From contig JAPTYO010000007.1 of assembly GCA_036873135.1 (NCBI GenBank), positions 19,636,763 through 19,700,762 on the forward strand: 64,000 nt of DNA. Direction: 5' to 3'. The translations under genes were made by a program, and so were the position numbers. Source of the DNA: Clarkia xantiana subsp. parviflora (Eukaryota > Streptophyta > Magnoliopsida > Myrtales > Onagraceae). The first letter of the stretch is position 1, and the number at the start of each line of letters is the position of its first letter. Positions 1 through 11,491 of the stretch are shown here, in pieces. The notes under the pieces are model-generated. The model had not been told where the DNA came from. It made no database searches and saw nothing but the letters and a program-made list of their open reading frames with translations.

Positions 1-450
1 AAGGAAAGAGAAAATAAAGACTGGGGTTGGAACAGAAAACGTGCAGACTGTGTGAAATAGTTAGTAAGTTCACGGGATAATTCTATTTCTCTTTATTAAA
101 TCAATTTTGCGATGGCAAAATAAAAATCAATATAAAATAATAAATATAGTTATTTTATTTCCAATAATATTTTTTGTAGAAATAATAAATTTTTTTCTTG
201 ACACGCATTTTAAGTGAAAAATATATTGTCAAATTAATATATTAATTTTTTTACATTCTTAATTTTTTTATAATAATATATTTAAATTATAAATATTTGA
301 TATATGTCATTGCAAATCTTTTCACATCTATTTCTACTTGTAAAAATATGTTTATAAATTAAATTTAGATAATATTTTATAGTAAATAAAAGTAAACAAA
401 TATATATTTAAACTATAAAATTAGTTTTTTTTTCCTCGTGGGTGGTCAGG
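1..450. other. AT-rich intergenic DNA
   Basis: Strongly AT-rich sequence with many short homopolymer runs. I see no coding potential, no RNA gene and no clear repeat boundary. Confidence 0.6.
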
Positions 451-451
451 A

Positions 452-562
452 GTAGAGCTGGCATTGTGAGGGTATTGTGAGGGTACCATTAATATCATAA
501 CCATACTATATTTTTTTTTCACTCGTACCATAACCATTGTGGTTAGATTCTTCGTACCATAA
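452..562 (-). mobile_element. Relic end of an hAT-type MITE
   Basis: The sequence (GCTGGCATTGTGAGGGTAT, then repeated ATAACCAT words and a TTTTTTTTTCACTCGTACC stretch) matches, in reverse complement, the right end of the well-bounded hAT MITE at 6113-6818. Only one end is present and the terminus is degraded, so this is a truncated relative. It abuts the 90-bp tandem repeats that follow. Confidence 0.5.
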
Positions 563-885
563 CCATCCAAGGACGAGTAGGACTGTTACAGTCTATGCCT
601 ACGAGTCAACTTCACGGCAAGCTAGACGGTTACAGTCTGCTCTCGTAGGTTGCATTCCAAGGATGAGTAGGACTGTTACAGTCTGTTCCTACGAGTCAAC
701 TCCAGGGCAAGCGGGACAGTTACAGTCTGCTCTCGCGAGTCAGCATTCAAGGACGAGTAGGACTGTTACAGTCTGTTCCTACGAGTCAAATTCACGGCAA
801 ACGGGACGGTTACAGTCTGTTCTCGCAAATCACCACTCAAATGATGAGTAGGAATGTTACAGTCTGTTCCTACAAGTCACAACCG
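563..885 (+). repeat. 90-bp minisatellite, about 3.5 copies
   Basis: A 90-bp unit begins near 567, 657, 747 and 837 (GATGAGTAGGACTGTTACAG and variants). Each unit consists of two related halves of about 45 bp, each with a TTACAGTCT core, and one half contains the perfect palindrome GACTGTTACAGTC. Because 90 is a multiple of three, reading frames stay open across the array (a 104-codon frame at 537-851). That is a period effect, not evidence of a gene. The array probably belongs to the 3' internal region of the LTR retrotransposon whose LTR starts at 1608. Confidence 0.8.
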
Positions 886-959
886 ACAATCGGGATCTGA
901 AGTTTTCCAGCTTCCTGAGAGTCAACCCCGACGAACGAAGTCTTAGTATTCAGCATTCG

Positions 960-1462
960 CAAGTCACGCCACTAGAGGCACTTCTCCAACGGACGCCACT
1001 AGAGGCTCTTCTCTGATACACGCCACTAGAGGCTTTTCCTTATCGCTCGCCACTGGAGGCATCGTCGATTAAGGGTTTACTTTATTGCACGCCACTGGAG
1101 GATTTTTCTTGTCGCTCGCCACTGGAGGCATCATCGATCAAGATTTTACTTTACTGCACGCCACTGGAGGCTTTACTTTTCCGCACGCCACCGGATGCTT
1201 TACTTTTCTGCACGCCACCGGAGGCTTTACTTTTCTGCAAGCCACCGGAGGCTTTACTTTTCTGCATGCCACTAGAGGCTTTACTTTCTGCACCGCCAAC
1301 AGGGGCACCGCCAACCGAGACTTTACTTTTCCGCACTACCAATGGAAGCACTGCCAACAGGGGCACCGCCGACGGAGGTTCTACTTTCTACATCGCCAAC
1401 AGGGGCACGCTAATAGAGGCACCGCCAACAGGGGCACCACCGACAGAGGCTTTACTTTTTTG
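960..1462 (+). repeat. Minisatellite of about 27 bp with GCCACYRGAGGC core
   Basis: Roughly 15 imperfect copies of a unit of about 27 bp: core GCCACTRGAGGC followed by TTTACTTTTCTGCA. In the distal part the core drifts to GCCAACAGGGGCACC. The period is a multiple of three, so long frames are open on both strands (1085-1477 plus, 1151-1366 minus); I do not regard them as genes. It lies just upstream of a polypurine tract and LTR start, the position where some plant Ty3-type elements (Tat/Ogre group) carry tandem repeats. Confidence 0.8.
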
Positions 1463-1590
1463 CACTTTCCGAAATAAGCCAGGAGTTTCCTTGAAGATTC
1501 GAAGACTCGAAAGAAGATATACTTCCCAACCAAAATTAGTGTTTACTTGTCTTTGGACAAATCCCCTCGAACTTGTTCTACGGGAATTCG

Positions 1591-1607
1591 CCCAAAGAGG
1601 GGCAAGC
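1591..1607 (+). other. Polypurine tract preceding an LTR
   Basis: A purine-rich stretch, CCAAAGAGGGGCAAGC, lies immediately 5' of TGTAAACACC, the start of the proposed LTR. That is the expected layout for the plus-strand primer next to a 3' LTR. Confidence 0.45.
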
Positions 1608-2084
1608 TGTAAACACCTAATTTTGGTCCGCGCGTAGCACGTTCAAAATGTAATATGTGACGCGTAAAAAAAAATGAGTATTTAAATATGGAAGGTCGCG
1701 AAGTTTCTAAAGATAGGACTGGCTTAAAATAGGATAGTGTATATGCATTATTTATTGTAAAATATTTAGAAAATATATTATGTGTATTTATGGTGAAATA
1801 CATAAATATATATGTATATTTTCAGAATATTAAATGCATATATTTTTTCAGATTTTGCTTTCCTAATTTTTAGGGTCTAGTTTAGCTATAAATAGAGTCA
1901 TTTGTTACATGTAAAATACATATCCATCAATAATAATACACCAGTTTTTGAAAACCGCAATATTTTGTCTTCTAGTGAAAAAAATATTTGTTTTTCTTCC
2001 CGTAAAGTCCTTCCTCTGCAGCTCCACCACGACGCCACCGTGCTAACCACCTCGGGCCGCCGGATCCCGTCCGCCCATCACCCA

Positions 2085-2086
<2 letters not shown>

Positions 2087-2153
<67 letters not shown>
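2087..2153. repeat. (CT)n microsatellite
   Basis: About 33 uninterrupted CT dinucleotides lie downstream of the TATA-like box of the LTR. Confidence 0.95.
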
Positions 2154-2156
<3 letters not shown>

Positions 2157-2378
2157 TTTCTGAGCCCCCATCCCCGACCGCTGGTTCTTCGCCGCGCCCC
2201 TGGAGTCCGTAATTGCCGTTGCTGATCTTGCTCTGCCACCATCGCCTGCCTGACCCGTGACGACCTGGCCCTCTGTTCGCCGGAGTTCTTTCGCGCTCCT
2301 CGCCGGCACCGTGTCGCTGTCCCCCTTCCCGCAGGTAGTTAGCGTAAGTCTGGTCTTTTTTTTCTATTATATTTTATA

Positions 2379-2911
2379 GGGTTAATAACTAAAAAACTGT
2401 CTAAGGTTTACCCTATGTTAAAATTAGGTGTCTGAAGTTTGAAATGTTAAAATGGAGTGTCCCAAGTTTCATTTTTGTTGAAATTTGGTGTCTCGGTGTG
2501 ATTACATTAGAGAAGTCAATTCTGACGAAACCGTTTGTCAAATTCGAGCTCTCATACACATTCCCTTCTAGTCATCTTGTCGGGACCGTCACCTAAAAAG
2601 TTGGTCACATCCGGGCAAGTAAATCTCGCTCTGTTGTCCTTGGAAAATGGCTTCACACCACTCTTCTAGAAACTTTTTTTTTAATATTCAATATTTAGGT
2701 GAAATTTGACGATTTTGTGAAAAGTAAAGAGTGATGGATTATGATTGGGTTGGTGGGTTGATGAAAATGATTGAATGGAGATGAAAAGACGCACAAAGAC
2801 ACCAAATTTCAACAAAAATGAAACTTGGGACAGTCCATTTTAACATTTCAAACTTCAGACACCTAATTTTAACATAGGGTAAACCTTGGACAGTTTTTTA
2901 GTTATTAACCC
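2379..2911. mobile_element. Mutator-like MITE, 533 bp, 9-bp target duplication
   Basis: Terminal inverted repeats of about 110 bp start GGGTTAATAACTAAAAAACT and mirror at the right end (...AGTTATTAACCC). Flanks TATTTTATA and TGTTTTATA form a 9-bp target duplication with one mismatch, typical of the Mutator superfamily. No transposase frame is present, so it is non-autonomous. The element at 43047-43568 shares its interior in inverted orientation. Confidence 0.8.
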
Positions 2912-2930
2912 TGTTTTATATTATTCTGTC

Positions 2931-2937
2931 TTATTAA

Positions 2938-2968
<31 letters not shown>

Positions 2969-2980
2969 TATTTATTTAAT
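2931..2980. repeat. (ATT)n microsatellite
   Basis: About ten ATT triplets degrade into TTTA words, just outside the right target duplication of the nested MITE. Confidence 0.9.
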
Positions 2981-3454
2981 TATTTAGTTTTAAGTGTAAT
3001 TGGTCAAATTTAGTTGTGTAAATCATGTATGTATATGTTAGGTCACATTTCGATTTAAGCATGTTAGATAATTTTAATATTTTAGATTTCATTCTTAATA
3101 GGAGTTATAGATTATAATTTATTTTTAGACTTAGATAATATTTTGCATATGATAGAATTTAATTAAATCTTGACATTGCTAGATTAATTTGTAACATGTA
3201 TTTAAAAAAATAAAATTGGCAAATTATGTGAATTGAGTACCGAAATGGCGTAGTTAAAAATTAATATTTTTAATTCGTAACAGAACCCCCGAACTCGACT
3301 TTCTGATCGTAGACCGATTGTATACCTAGGTGTTAATTCGTTATTCACTTAGGTAATTTAGGATTCTAGTTAGCCTTAATTAACTAGTGGCGACTCTTTC
3401 AAAATCAATGTTTTCAAAATGTAAATCGCCTTAGGTCAGATTTTAGGTCTGACA

Positions 3455-4073
3455 AAATTTATCTTCACCACATAAGTAGCCGTTTTTTAGCTATTATATT
3501 AACTAGTCGTTATATAAACTACTTTGGCCAAAAAGAAGTTAGTAATTTTTTTTGCTGTAACAAGTTAGTAATTAACTGGAATTTTTGTTAGAATATTATA
3601 TTTCTTAAACATATTTGTAAATTTCATATTACGTGTGCAAATTCTGTTTAAGTCTATTACTGATTAATGATGTAGCTTTATTATTTAATATAACAATTAA
3701 TACAATGAATTTTTTTTCTATCTTTTATATTATTAATGATTTGAATTACGTACTTTTATATATTTTATAGATAATTATTTAAATAAAACATTGATTTGTA
3801 TGCATGATAATATAATTAGTTAATTAAAAAAATAAATTTAAGTAAATATATGTATTTATTTATATTATATAAACACCATATATATCCAAAATGACTTGAC
3901 TAATGTGTCCAAAATGAGTTTTGCCCATTGCGAGTACTTTGGACAAGTTACATTTTTCTCTCTATTTTATAACACATAGCTTATGTGGCGCTGATGTGGC
4001 TGCAAATGTCCATCAAAATGTCTTTTGCCATTGGAAGTGCAATTATATGCTATATCTTCTACGTGTGGTATTT
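3455..4073. other. AT-rich intergenic DNA
   Basis: AT-rich sequence with no recognised gene or element. A short frame at 3921-4118 has no family resemblance. Confidence 0.5.
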
Positions 4074-4766
4074 AAGGTTGTTAGGATCGAGGTCCTAACT
4101 GGGATCGTTTTAGAATAGGATCTGATCGTTTGTAGATCAGATCGTGAATCGTACGATCCTACATAAGTAATAAATTAACATATGATATATGAATAATTTG
4201 CTATGATATGTTATATTATAAAGATAAATCTATATAAATTTACTATTTATCAAGTAAATAAACCACATCCATAATATTAAAATCATTTTCGATATAAAAT
4301 AGTTGGGTTTATCAAATATAAAAAAACATTAAATCATGTAATACTTAACTTGACAAATAATTATGATTAATTATAATATTACTCTAATTCAATATGTTTA
4401 TATATTCTAACAAATGATATAAATAGAGATTAAACATTAGGAGATGATGAACAATTTGCCCCAATTAGATTTTAAACTAGACTTAAAAATCATTTTTAAA
4501 GTTGAGAAAATTCAATTTTATCACAAATTAATTTGCTTAATCTGAAATTGAATTATCGACTTCGTCCTTACGATGTATGATTTTATGTTTATTTGAATTG
4601 TAGGATCGTTTTACTTAACTAGGGTCGTAGAATCGTAAGATCCTAATACTAGGATTATGATCCTCTTAAATCCTACAAGATTAAGATCCTAAAAGGGATC
4701 GATTTACTTCACTAGGATTGTAAAATTGTAAGATCCTAAGATCCGAAACGGGATCTTGACAACCTT
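4074..4766. mobile_element. Foldback/MITE element of about 690 bp
   Basis: The left end AAGGTTGTTAGGATC mirrors the right end GATCTTGACAACCTT. Many inverted GGATC and GATCC words lie just inside both ends, and the middle is AT-rich. A GGTAT word occurs near both flanks but not directly abutting, so the target duplication and superfamily are unresolved. No coding capacity is seen. Confidence 0.55.
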
Positions 4767-4809
4767 GGTATGTGTGGTGAATATATTTTTAAAAATAAAA
4801 TAAAATAAA

Positions 4810-5640
4810 GGGTCAATAACCTGGGAGAGGTCTGAAGTTTGGGCCATGTGAATTTGAGAGGTCTGAAGTTTAAATTGGTGATAATAGAGGTCTGAAGTTT
4901 TGATTTGTAGATAATAGAGGTCTCCGATTGTTTTTTCCGTTAAAATTAACGGAAACTGGTCATGTGACCAGAAATAAAATTAAATAAATTCCAAAAATGC
5001 CCTTCTTCCACCTCACATGCTTAAATGAAAAGACGAAAATGCCCTTAATGCCACCACCAACTCCGGCGACCACCACCCAACTCCGGCGACCACCACTCAG
5101 CTCCGGCGACCACCACCCGCTCCGACGACCACCACCCAACTCCGGCGAGCACAACCGCGGCCCCGACTGGGCCCACAAAGCTACGATCGGAGCTCGGTGG
5201 CCTCGAATCGGAGCCACAGAGCTCCGATCTGGAGCTCCGTGGCTCCGATCGGGGCCCAATCGGGGCTGATGGCTTCGATTTGGGCCCCATCGTGGCGGTC
5301 GTCGGAGTTTGGTGGGGTCGTCGGACTGTGAGTGGTGGTCGCCGGAGTTGGGTGGTGGCCGGCGGGAGCTGTGGTGGTGGCCGGAGTTGGGTTATGTTTT
5401 AATTAGTGAAAGGGGTATTTTTGTCATTTCATGTTCAATTAATTAAACTTTACTTTGTTTAAAATATTGTCAGGGTAAATATGACATTTCATGTGTTTCT
5501 GTTAAATTTGACAGAAAATTTGGACGGAAAACCTAAATATCACAAAGTCCAAACTTCAGATCTCAGTTATCACCATTTCAATCTTCAGACCTCTCAAATT
5601 CACAAGGTCCAATCTTTAGACTCTCTCATGTTATTGACCC
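4810..5640. mobile_element. Mutator-like non-autonomous element with GC-rich core, 831 bp
   Basis: Ends GGGTCAATAAC and GTTATTGACCC are flanked on both sides by TAAAATAAA, a perfect 9-bp duplication (in low-complexity DNA). The inverted repeats contain the phrase GGTCTGAAGTTT several times. The core (about 5045-5395) is GC-rich and made of short repeats (CCACCACC, CTCCGGCGA), open in several frames on both strands. These frames mirror each other and look like low-complexity sequence rather than genes. Confidence 0.75.
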
Positions 5641-5649
5641 TAAAATAAA

Positions 5650-6104
5650 ATTGTGGGTGAATGTGTATAATCTCACGTTATAAGTTCATAACTTCAGCAT
5701 GGCTTGGCTTGACCATGAGATGAACATACTTTGACTCAGATCAAAGCGTCTAGGTTTGTCGTAAATAAAATAATTGATGAATTTAGGAAAGCTTGATAAA
5801 ACACTTGTCAGATGATGTTGATTAATTTCGCTTTTGCTTTTCTGTTCTTTTATTTGTCTCTGTTCTTCCTTGTCTTTTAGTTTTTTCTCCTCTATATATA
5901 TATCATTGTTATGATTATAACTTAATGAAAATAACTAATCAATTGTGAAAAATAAGATTCAGACTTATGAGTTATGAATTCTTAATTAATTAATATATGC
6001 TTAACTACTATTTGTAATTATAGCAAGTCTATGAAAAACACCAAGCTTGCTTGCTTCTCTGCTCTCTACTTACTCTACTCTACTAGCACTTGTAATTGTA
6101 TTGG
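5650..6104. other. AT-rich intergenic DNA
   Basis: No coding signal or clear repeat is seen. Confidence 0.5.
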
Positions 6105-6112
6105 GTTCTCAC

Positions 6113-6324
6113 TAGGGCCGGCAATGGTGCGGTGAAAATCAAATAACCATGGTTATTCGCACCATTTACCGCAATGGTTAACCGCACCATTATGGTGAGG
6201 GGCGGTTATGGTGATGAATATTGTAACCGCAATGGTTATGGTTATGGTTATGGTATTCAGTCCATAACCGCGGTTATAACCATCACCTATATATATATAA
6301 TATTAATATATATATTACTAATAG

Positions 6325-6370
<46 letters not shown>

Positions 6371-6818
6371 TATTATTATACTTTAATTATTATTCAAATA
6401 TTATAATTCTTATTCCGTTCCATTTCCCACACACCATTTTTTGTCTATATTTCTTATTATTAGGTAACCACGATTAGAATTGATAGCGAATGACGATCGA
6501 TGATCGCAAGTGATAGGCAATTTAATGTGTTTATTTTAATTAAGTGAAACAATGAAATTATGTTTAATTTGGATTTCGTGTATGAAACAATGAATGTATG
6601 TTTACTTTTCTTGTATGAAACAATGATGTTGTATTAGTTTGAATGATTGTGGTTAAATGGTTTAATCGTGGTTAAAAACCATGGTTATGGTTATGGTTAT
6701 GGTATGAAGAATCATAACCGCAGTGGTTATGGTTATGGTTATGGTATGAGTGAAAAAAATATGGTATGGTTATGGTATTAGTGCTATTCGCACCATACCC
6801 TCACCATCGCCGGCCCTA
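6113..6818. mobile_element. hAT-type MITE, 706 bp, perfect 8-bp target duplication
   Basis: It starts TAGGGCCGGCAATGGTG and ends CACCATCGCCGGCCCTA; 16 of 17 terminal positions are complementary. It is flanked on both sides by GTTCTCAC, an 8-bp duplication diagnostic of hAT elements. Subterminal regions are packed with GGTTATGGTTATGGT words in opposite orientation at the two ends. A (TA)n tract of about 22 copies lies at 6322-6366. No transposase is present. Confidence 0.9.
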
Positions 6819-6826
6819 GTTCTCAC

Positions 6827-8736
6827 CTTTGGACATTGAATCATTTCCTCACTTTATGTGCTGGTTATTGCTTTAAACTTATTATAAAAGTAATTCTTTA
6901 AATAAGAGATAATGGCTTAAACCAATATAATAATAATATAAAAAGTAGGTTATTGCTTATGTAAATTTATAAGGACTTCCCTTTACGATTCATACATAGA
7001 CCAACGTTTGTTTGTAAAATAATCTAAGAGCGGGATACACTACGTGTTGTCTATGATGTCATTTATTACAACTACTGTTATTTGAAAGTATTACATATAA
7101 CTTTGAGATCTAAAAAAGCATTCAACCGCTTTTATTACGTATTTGTATAGTTTAGTTTTTACTTTTACTGATACTCTCTTAGTGAAACTTAACAATAATA
7201 ATACGAAAACCAGAATAAACTATTTGTTAAATAAATTAAGCAAATCGGATTGTAAACAAAAAGTTGTCTAAAATAGTGATATTCTATTTTACTTCCAATA
7301 ATTAGTAAAAAAAAATTTATGAGAAACGTATGTATGCATTAATTAAGAAAGAAACAAAGTGGTCAAAATAATAATAATTAAGAAAGAAACAAGGACCCCA
7401 CACGTGTCAACAGCAGGTGCGCCAAACAGAAGAGTGCACTGTAGTTCAGGTTCAGCCGATAAAACCACCACTAAAAGAGAGAGGCATGGCATGGTCACGC
7501 TGTGGCCTCTGCTCTGTTTGGGCAGCCAGCTTTGCTGCAAAGCGTGGACGACAAGAAAACAACCTCAAACAGCACAATCTTTGAATTGCACAACACCACC
7601 ACAACTGTCCAAATTACGCATCCAGCATTGCAATCATTCACTCACAGATATTACGTAATATTTATTTCTCTCGACAGAAAAATATAATTAAAAAAAAAAA
7701 ACTAGGCTAATGAGGTTAAAGTAATAAACGCTAGGCCAAAAAAAAGATTGAATTAATAATTGTCATTAAAGATCTGGTTTAGTTACTAATATTATTAAAT
7801 TATACTTAACAAAGAAAGTAGACATAATTGATTTTGTTATTCTTAGGGCAAAAAAAAAATAGCTCATTTTCTTTTAAATTAGACAAAAGTGGTGGATGAT
7901 GGTGCATATATTCTTCCTTTAACCTTTCTCTTTATTTACCCAATCTTTTGTGCATAATCAAATTAGAGATTTGTAGTCATAAAGAGAGGGATCAATATAT
8001 AATATCCCATCATCAACATCCAAAAACACTTTATCTTAGGCATACTTGGTTTACCAAATTAGACTGTGAAGTAAACCTGCAATGCAACCACCTACTCACC
8101 ATTTTTGGATTAGATAGCCAACTTAACTGCCAAACTAGACCCACTAATAAGAATATTAATACCACTGCAAATGATGGTGGGGCTGCTACTTTGTTAAATT
8201 AACAATTTAAAACACCAGATCAGACCAGACCAGAAGATTAATAAACAGTTAACTGTCTTGTCAGGGAGAAACAGTAGCCTCTTTAGAGTTTGTCTTTCAT
8301 ATGCCAAGATGAATTTCATCTGAAGAAATCACTGCACCGCCCCATGACCACTAGTGTGTTCCTATTACTTATAGATAAAGCACCATAAAAAGAAAAGAGA
8401 ATCAGGACCATTACTAGGATAGGATGAAGCATCTAGAAATGCCATGGCATGTGGATGAATCATTTCCTGGTATGAAGAACTCAACTCACAATGGGATGAA
8501 CTGTTATGTTGAAAAACTTTACAGTGATGATTGATACCATTCCAGTCTCATATCATCTATTCATACCAAATGTAACCATCCATTTATATAAATTATATAT
8601 GTCTCAACAGCAATATAGGGGTCAACATTGATATATTATCCTTCAGACTTCTAACCAGTTTGCATAAATTGAACTTATGGACATCTAAGAAACAAACAAT
8701 TCATCATGAAGTTACATTATTAAAATGGATATCACC
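6827..8736. other. Intergenic DNA and 3' flank of the MYB gene
   Basis: Mostly AT-rich. A less AT-rich patch at about 7395-7560 contains a G-box-like CACGTGTC; frames there (7359-7658) match nothing I know. The last few hundred bases probably include the 3'UTR of the minus-strand MYB gene, but I could not fix a polyadenylation site. Confidence 0.5.
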
Positions 8737-11051
8737 TTAGGTAGAGAGTACATTTGCCATAATTCCCATTAACTTGCTGTTTCCCTCCTCGAAATGTATG
8801 TTCTCCTCAGGCCGCCCCATTTGAGTTCTGAACACACCGGAGCTTACTCTTCCACTTGAATCTCCTGCCATCCCTCTACTACCACTCCCATTCTCCAGTC
8901 CACTCTTTAGCCATGCAATGTTACTTATATCAGTTGCTATAGCAGCCAGTTCATAGCTTGGAAAAGATTGTGGCTCTGAGTACTCCACAAACTCTGGTCC
9001 CAGCAAAGATTCATTCCCATTTCTAGTCTGACAACACCCATGTCCGCAATTGTGAGGTATCAGTCTCTCGCCATATACTCCTTCAAGCAATTTACGAAAC
9101 CCAGAATCGGATTTTAGGGACTGCCCTGGCAATGAGAATGGTCCTGGAAATGGCACTGCGGGTTCAGGGCCATCTGCAGTGTTGTAAACATTAAAGGCAC
9201 TAATACGGGCAACTGGTCGGAAAAGAGTAGGGTTTTGATCTGTTGATGCTGCTCTATCTTCGTGGTGAAATTGTTCTGTTGGCATTGTTTGAGCATCGTA
9301 ATGTTCATTTGTCTGCTCCAGAGAGGTGACATCTTTTTCAGATTTGAAAGAGTTAGCATCGCCACAGGATAGTGTTTCTTCAGAGGATGCTTTTGTTTTG
9401 TCTAAGCTATTATCATCTGTTTGTAAAGGTTCTACACTGAATCTACTACGATAAATGCTTCGTCGCCTTAGGGTGGAATTCCAGTGGTTCTTGATAGCGT
9501 TGTCTGTTCTTCCAGGTAAAAGGCGGGCAATTACTGCCCACTTGTTTCCGTGGATGGCATGTGCAGCAACAATGGTTCGGTCCTCCTCATCTGTAACAAA
9601 GGTTCTCAGTATTTTCTCAAAAGAAAAGAATACATGAATTAAAAAAAAATCTGAAATAAAGAAATATTCAGTAATATCATTATGGAAAATGGTTTCAGTA
9701 ATTGCCTATCTGAATTACCACACCATCCACTAGGTATATACATCACTAGAAGCGTTAAGTCTGCAGATAGCAGGAACTTAAGTGGCCCAAACAAGACATC
9801 AAGCATCATTTCCATCTTCATACTACACTGTGGCACACAAAAGCTATTTTTCTTTTGGCAATGCACACGCAAGCTATTGGTTCATATGAATTCTGCTATC
9901 AATTATCATAGTCAAGAAGACATCAACTGTTTTCAGCAGTGAAGACAAAAGAAAAACCTCGATCTCGCCTTTTGAGCTTGCAGGTTGTATGTAAATCAAG
10001 ATCCTTAACAGTTAAGCTAGCATAGCACTGTCTGGTTAATTGTTGCACAGCTGAGGTTCACATTTACTAAGTTCAAGTTCTGTTAGCTAGATTAGGTTTT
10101 CTCATTGTCTGCTGTTTTATTTCTGTATGGAGCTTGCTTTTACTAGCTCAGCCTATAACAATCACACTAGCAAAATAATTGTATATCTTGTTTACATTCT
10201 GCCTCAAACCAAAGAAATTACAAAGTAAGCAGGTTAAGCACATTGTTTACAACATATTAGGCCAAGCTGGAGCAAGTTCTCAGCCATTATCTTGCAGGGA
10301 AAAAAAAAATTCAAAATATCGAATGCAATTAAAGACATTGAACAATAGAAGAAGGTCATGGAGTTAGAAAAGCCATTTCTACAGGAATTGGCACAACGCA
10401 TGTATGGATCCATTCCCTCCCCTCCCGAATAATCTCTATTCAAGACCCTAAAAGGCAGTCTAAGTAACAAGCTAACCAACTTATCTAGAGTAACTATATT
10501 CAAGAATAAAGAGCTGATTATGAAGCACAATAGCGATGTATGTAACAGGATTTCCGCAGTGCCCCTGAAAATGTGTACACTGCACCTGATGAGTGGAAAC
10601 CCTTCACGAAACATGACGATGAAAGTTTTTTTCATTTGAATTCACCACGACAAAAAACCAAAGGAATGCAGAGAAACAAATAAGCAGAAGAAAGCGAGGA
10701 TCAGTCCCAAATTGCTAAATTACCGGTGAAAGGTTTTCGCTTGACGGCGGGGTCAAGCTGATTACACCACCTGAGACGGCAGGACTTGCCGGATCGGCCA
10801 GCGATTCCTCGGGCAATCAAGCTCCAATTCCTCGGCCCGAATCTCAGTACAAGCTGACTCAGTACTGCATCCTCTTCAGGCGACCAAGGTCCCTTCACTT
10901 TGTCCCTTCCCGCCTTGCCCCCGCCGCTGCTCCCACTGCCGCTGCCCTCAGCCCCAGCCTCCATAGTCGCCTCATCGCCGCTGGCTGCATCGATAGGGAC
11001 GGAATCTACTTCGGCGACATTCGGGTCGCCGGTGTACATTTCAATTTCCAT
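8737..11051 (-). CDS. R2R3-MYB transcription factor (MYB1/MYB25/MYB109-like)
   Basis: A nuclear DNA-binding regulator. Two exons: 11051-10724 and 9590-8737, with a GT-AG intron of 1,133 bp; spliced length 1,182 bp, 393 aa. The split codon (G|AT, Asp) falls just inside R3, a common R2R3-MYB intron position. An acidic, Gly/Ser-rich N-terminus (about 50 residues) precedes R2 (about 52-102, [11 protein letters not shown] to LRWCNQL, with the spaced tryptophans) and R3 (about 104-154, [11 protein letters not shown] to NAIKNHWNS, first Trp replaced by Phe as is usual). The repeats most resemble the Arabidopsis MYB1/MYB25/MYB109 subgroup from memory. The C-terminus is long and of no known fold. I chose the ATG giving MEIEM; the frame is open further upstream (11159) without support. 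Targets cannot be inferred. Confidence 0.9.
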
Positions 11052-11490
11052 ACTCAGCAGCGGGATGCTTTGTTTGAGAATCCCCCACCCTACTGTAATG
11101 TAACCGTAACTTGTATGCTTCACGCGAACGGACAAGCTGCCTAATCCTTCAACAAACAATGATTGGTGTATTTGTTTTAGTGAATGAGCTAATATTGACG
11201 AAACTAAACTTATTTCATTGGTGTTTTGATTTTCTTGAATGTTTTATAGGCCCAATTCCATCAATGCCAAAACTGCCGCCTCCACCTACTGACCGATACC
11301 GATCGAAATGTTAAGAGGCAGAAGGGGCTTGTTCGCATAATAATAATAAGGGCGATTCAAACATTTACTCCCGAAACAGATGTTGAGTAGATTCAAACAT
11401 CTACTTCCGAGATGTTACTTGTGAAACCTTTGATAAGATCCGCATCGACTTCTAAAGCCGTTGAGATATAGACTGCCCATGCCAGTCTTA
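11052..11490. promoter_or_regulatory. Upstream region of the MYB gene
   Basis: The 5' flank of the minus-strand MYB gene, presumably 5'UTR and promoter. No unambiguous TATA box could be chosen. Confidence 0.35.
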
Positions 11491-11491
11491 G

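Larger units (their letters stand above)
1608..3454 (+). mobile_element. 3' LTR of an LTR retrotransposon (probably Ty3-type)
   Basis: It begins TGTAAACACCTAATTTTGG directly after a polypurine tract and ends near GTCTGACA, giving TG...CA termini. It holds a TATA-like box (CTATAAATAG, about 1886-1895) followed by a pyrimidine-rich leader. The last 200 bases carry a GTGGCGACTC word that I associate with plant LTR ends (from memory, not checked). A 533-bp Mutator-like MITE is nested inside. No second LTR, pol domain or 5-bp target duplication is visible (flanks CAAGC and AAATT differ), so this is either the truncated end of an element extending left of the window or a degraded remnant. The right boundary is uncertain. 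Confidence 0.45.

Noticed and set aside
537..1637. Open frames of 71-130 codons on both strands
   Set aside because: They follow from minisatellite periods divisible by three and from absence of stops in the unit; no domain, start context or splice signal supports a gene.
1902..2309. Frames encoding Ser-Leu and Arg-Glu runs
   Set aside because: Produced by the (CT)n microsatellite inside the LTR.
4960..5290. Overlapping frames of 81-99 codons in a GC-rich block
   Set aside because: The same situation as the 63-kb core: the short-repeat interior of a MITE.
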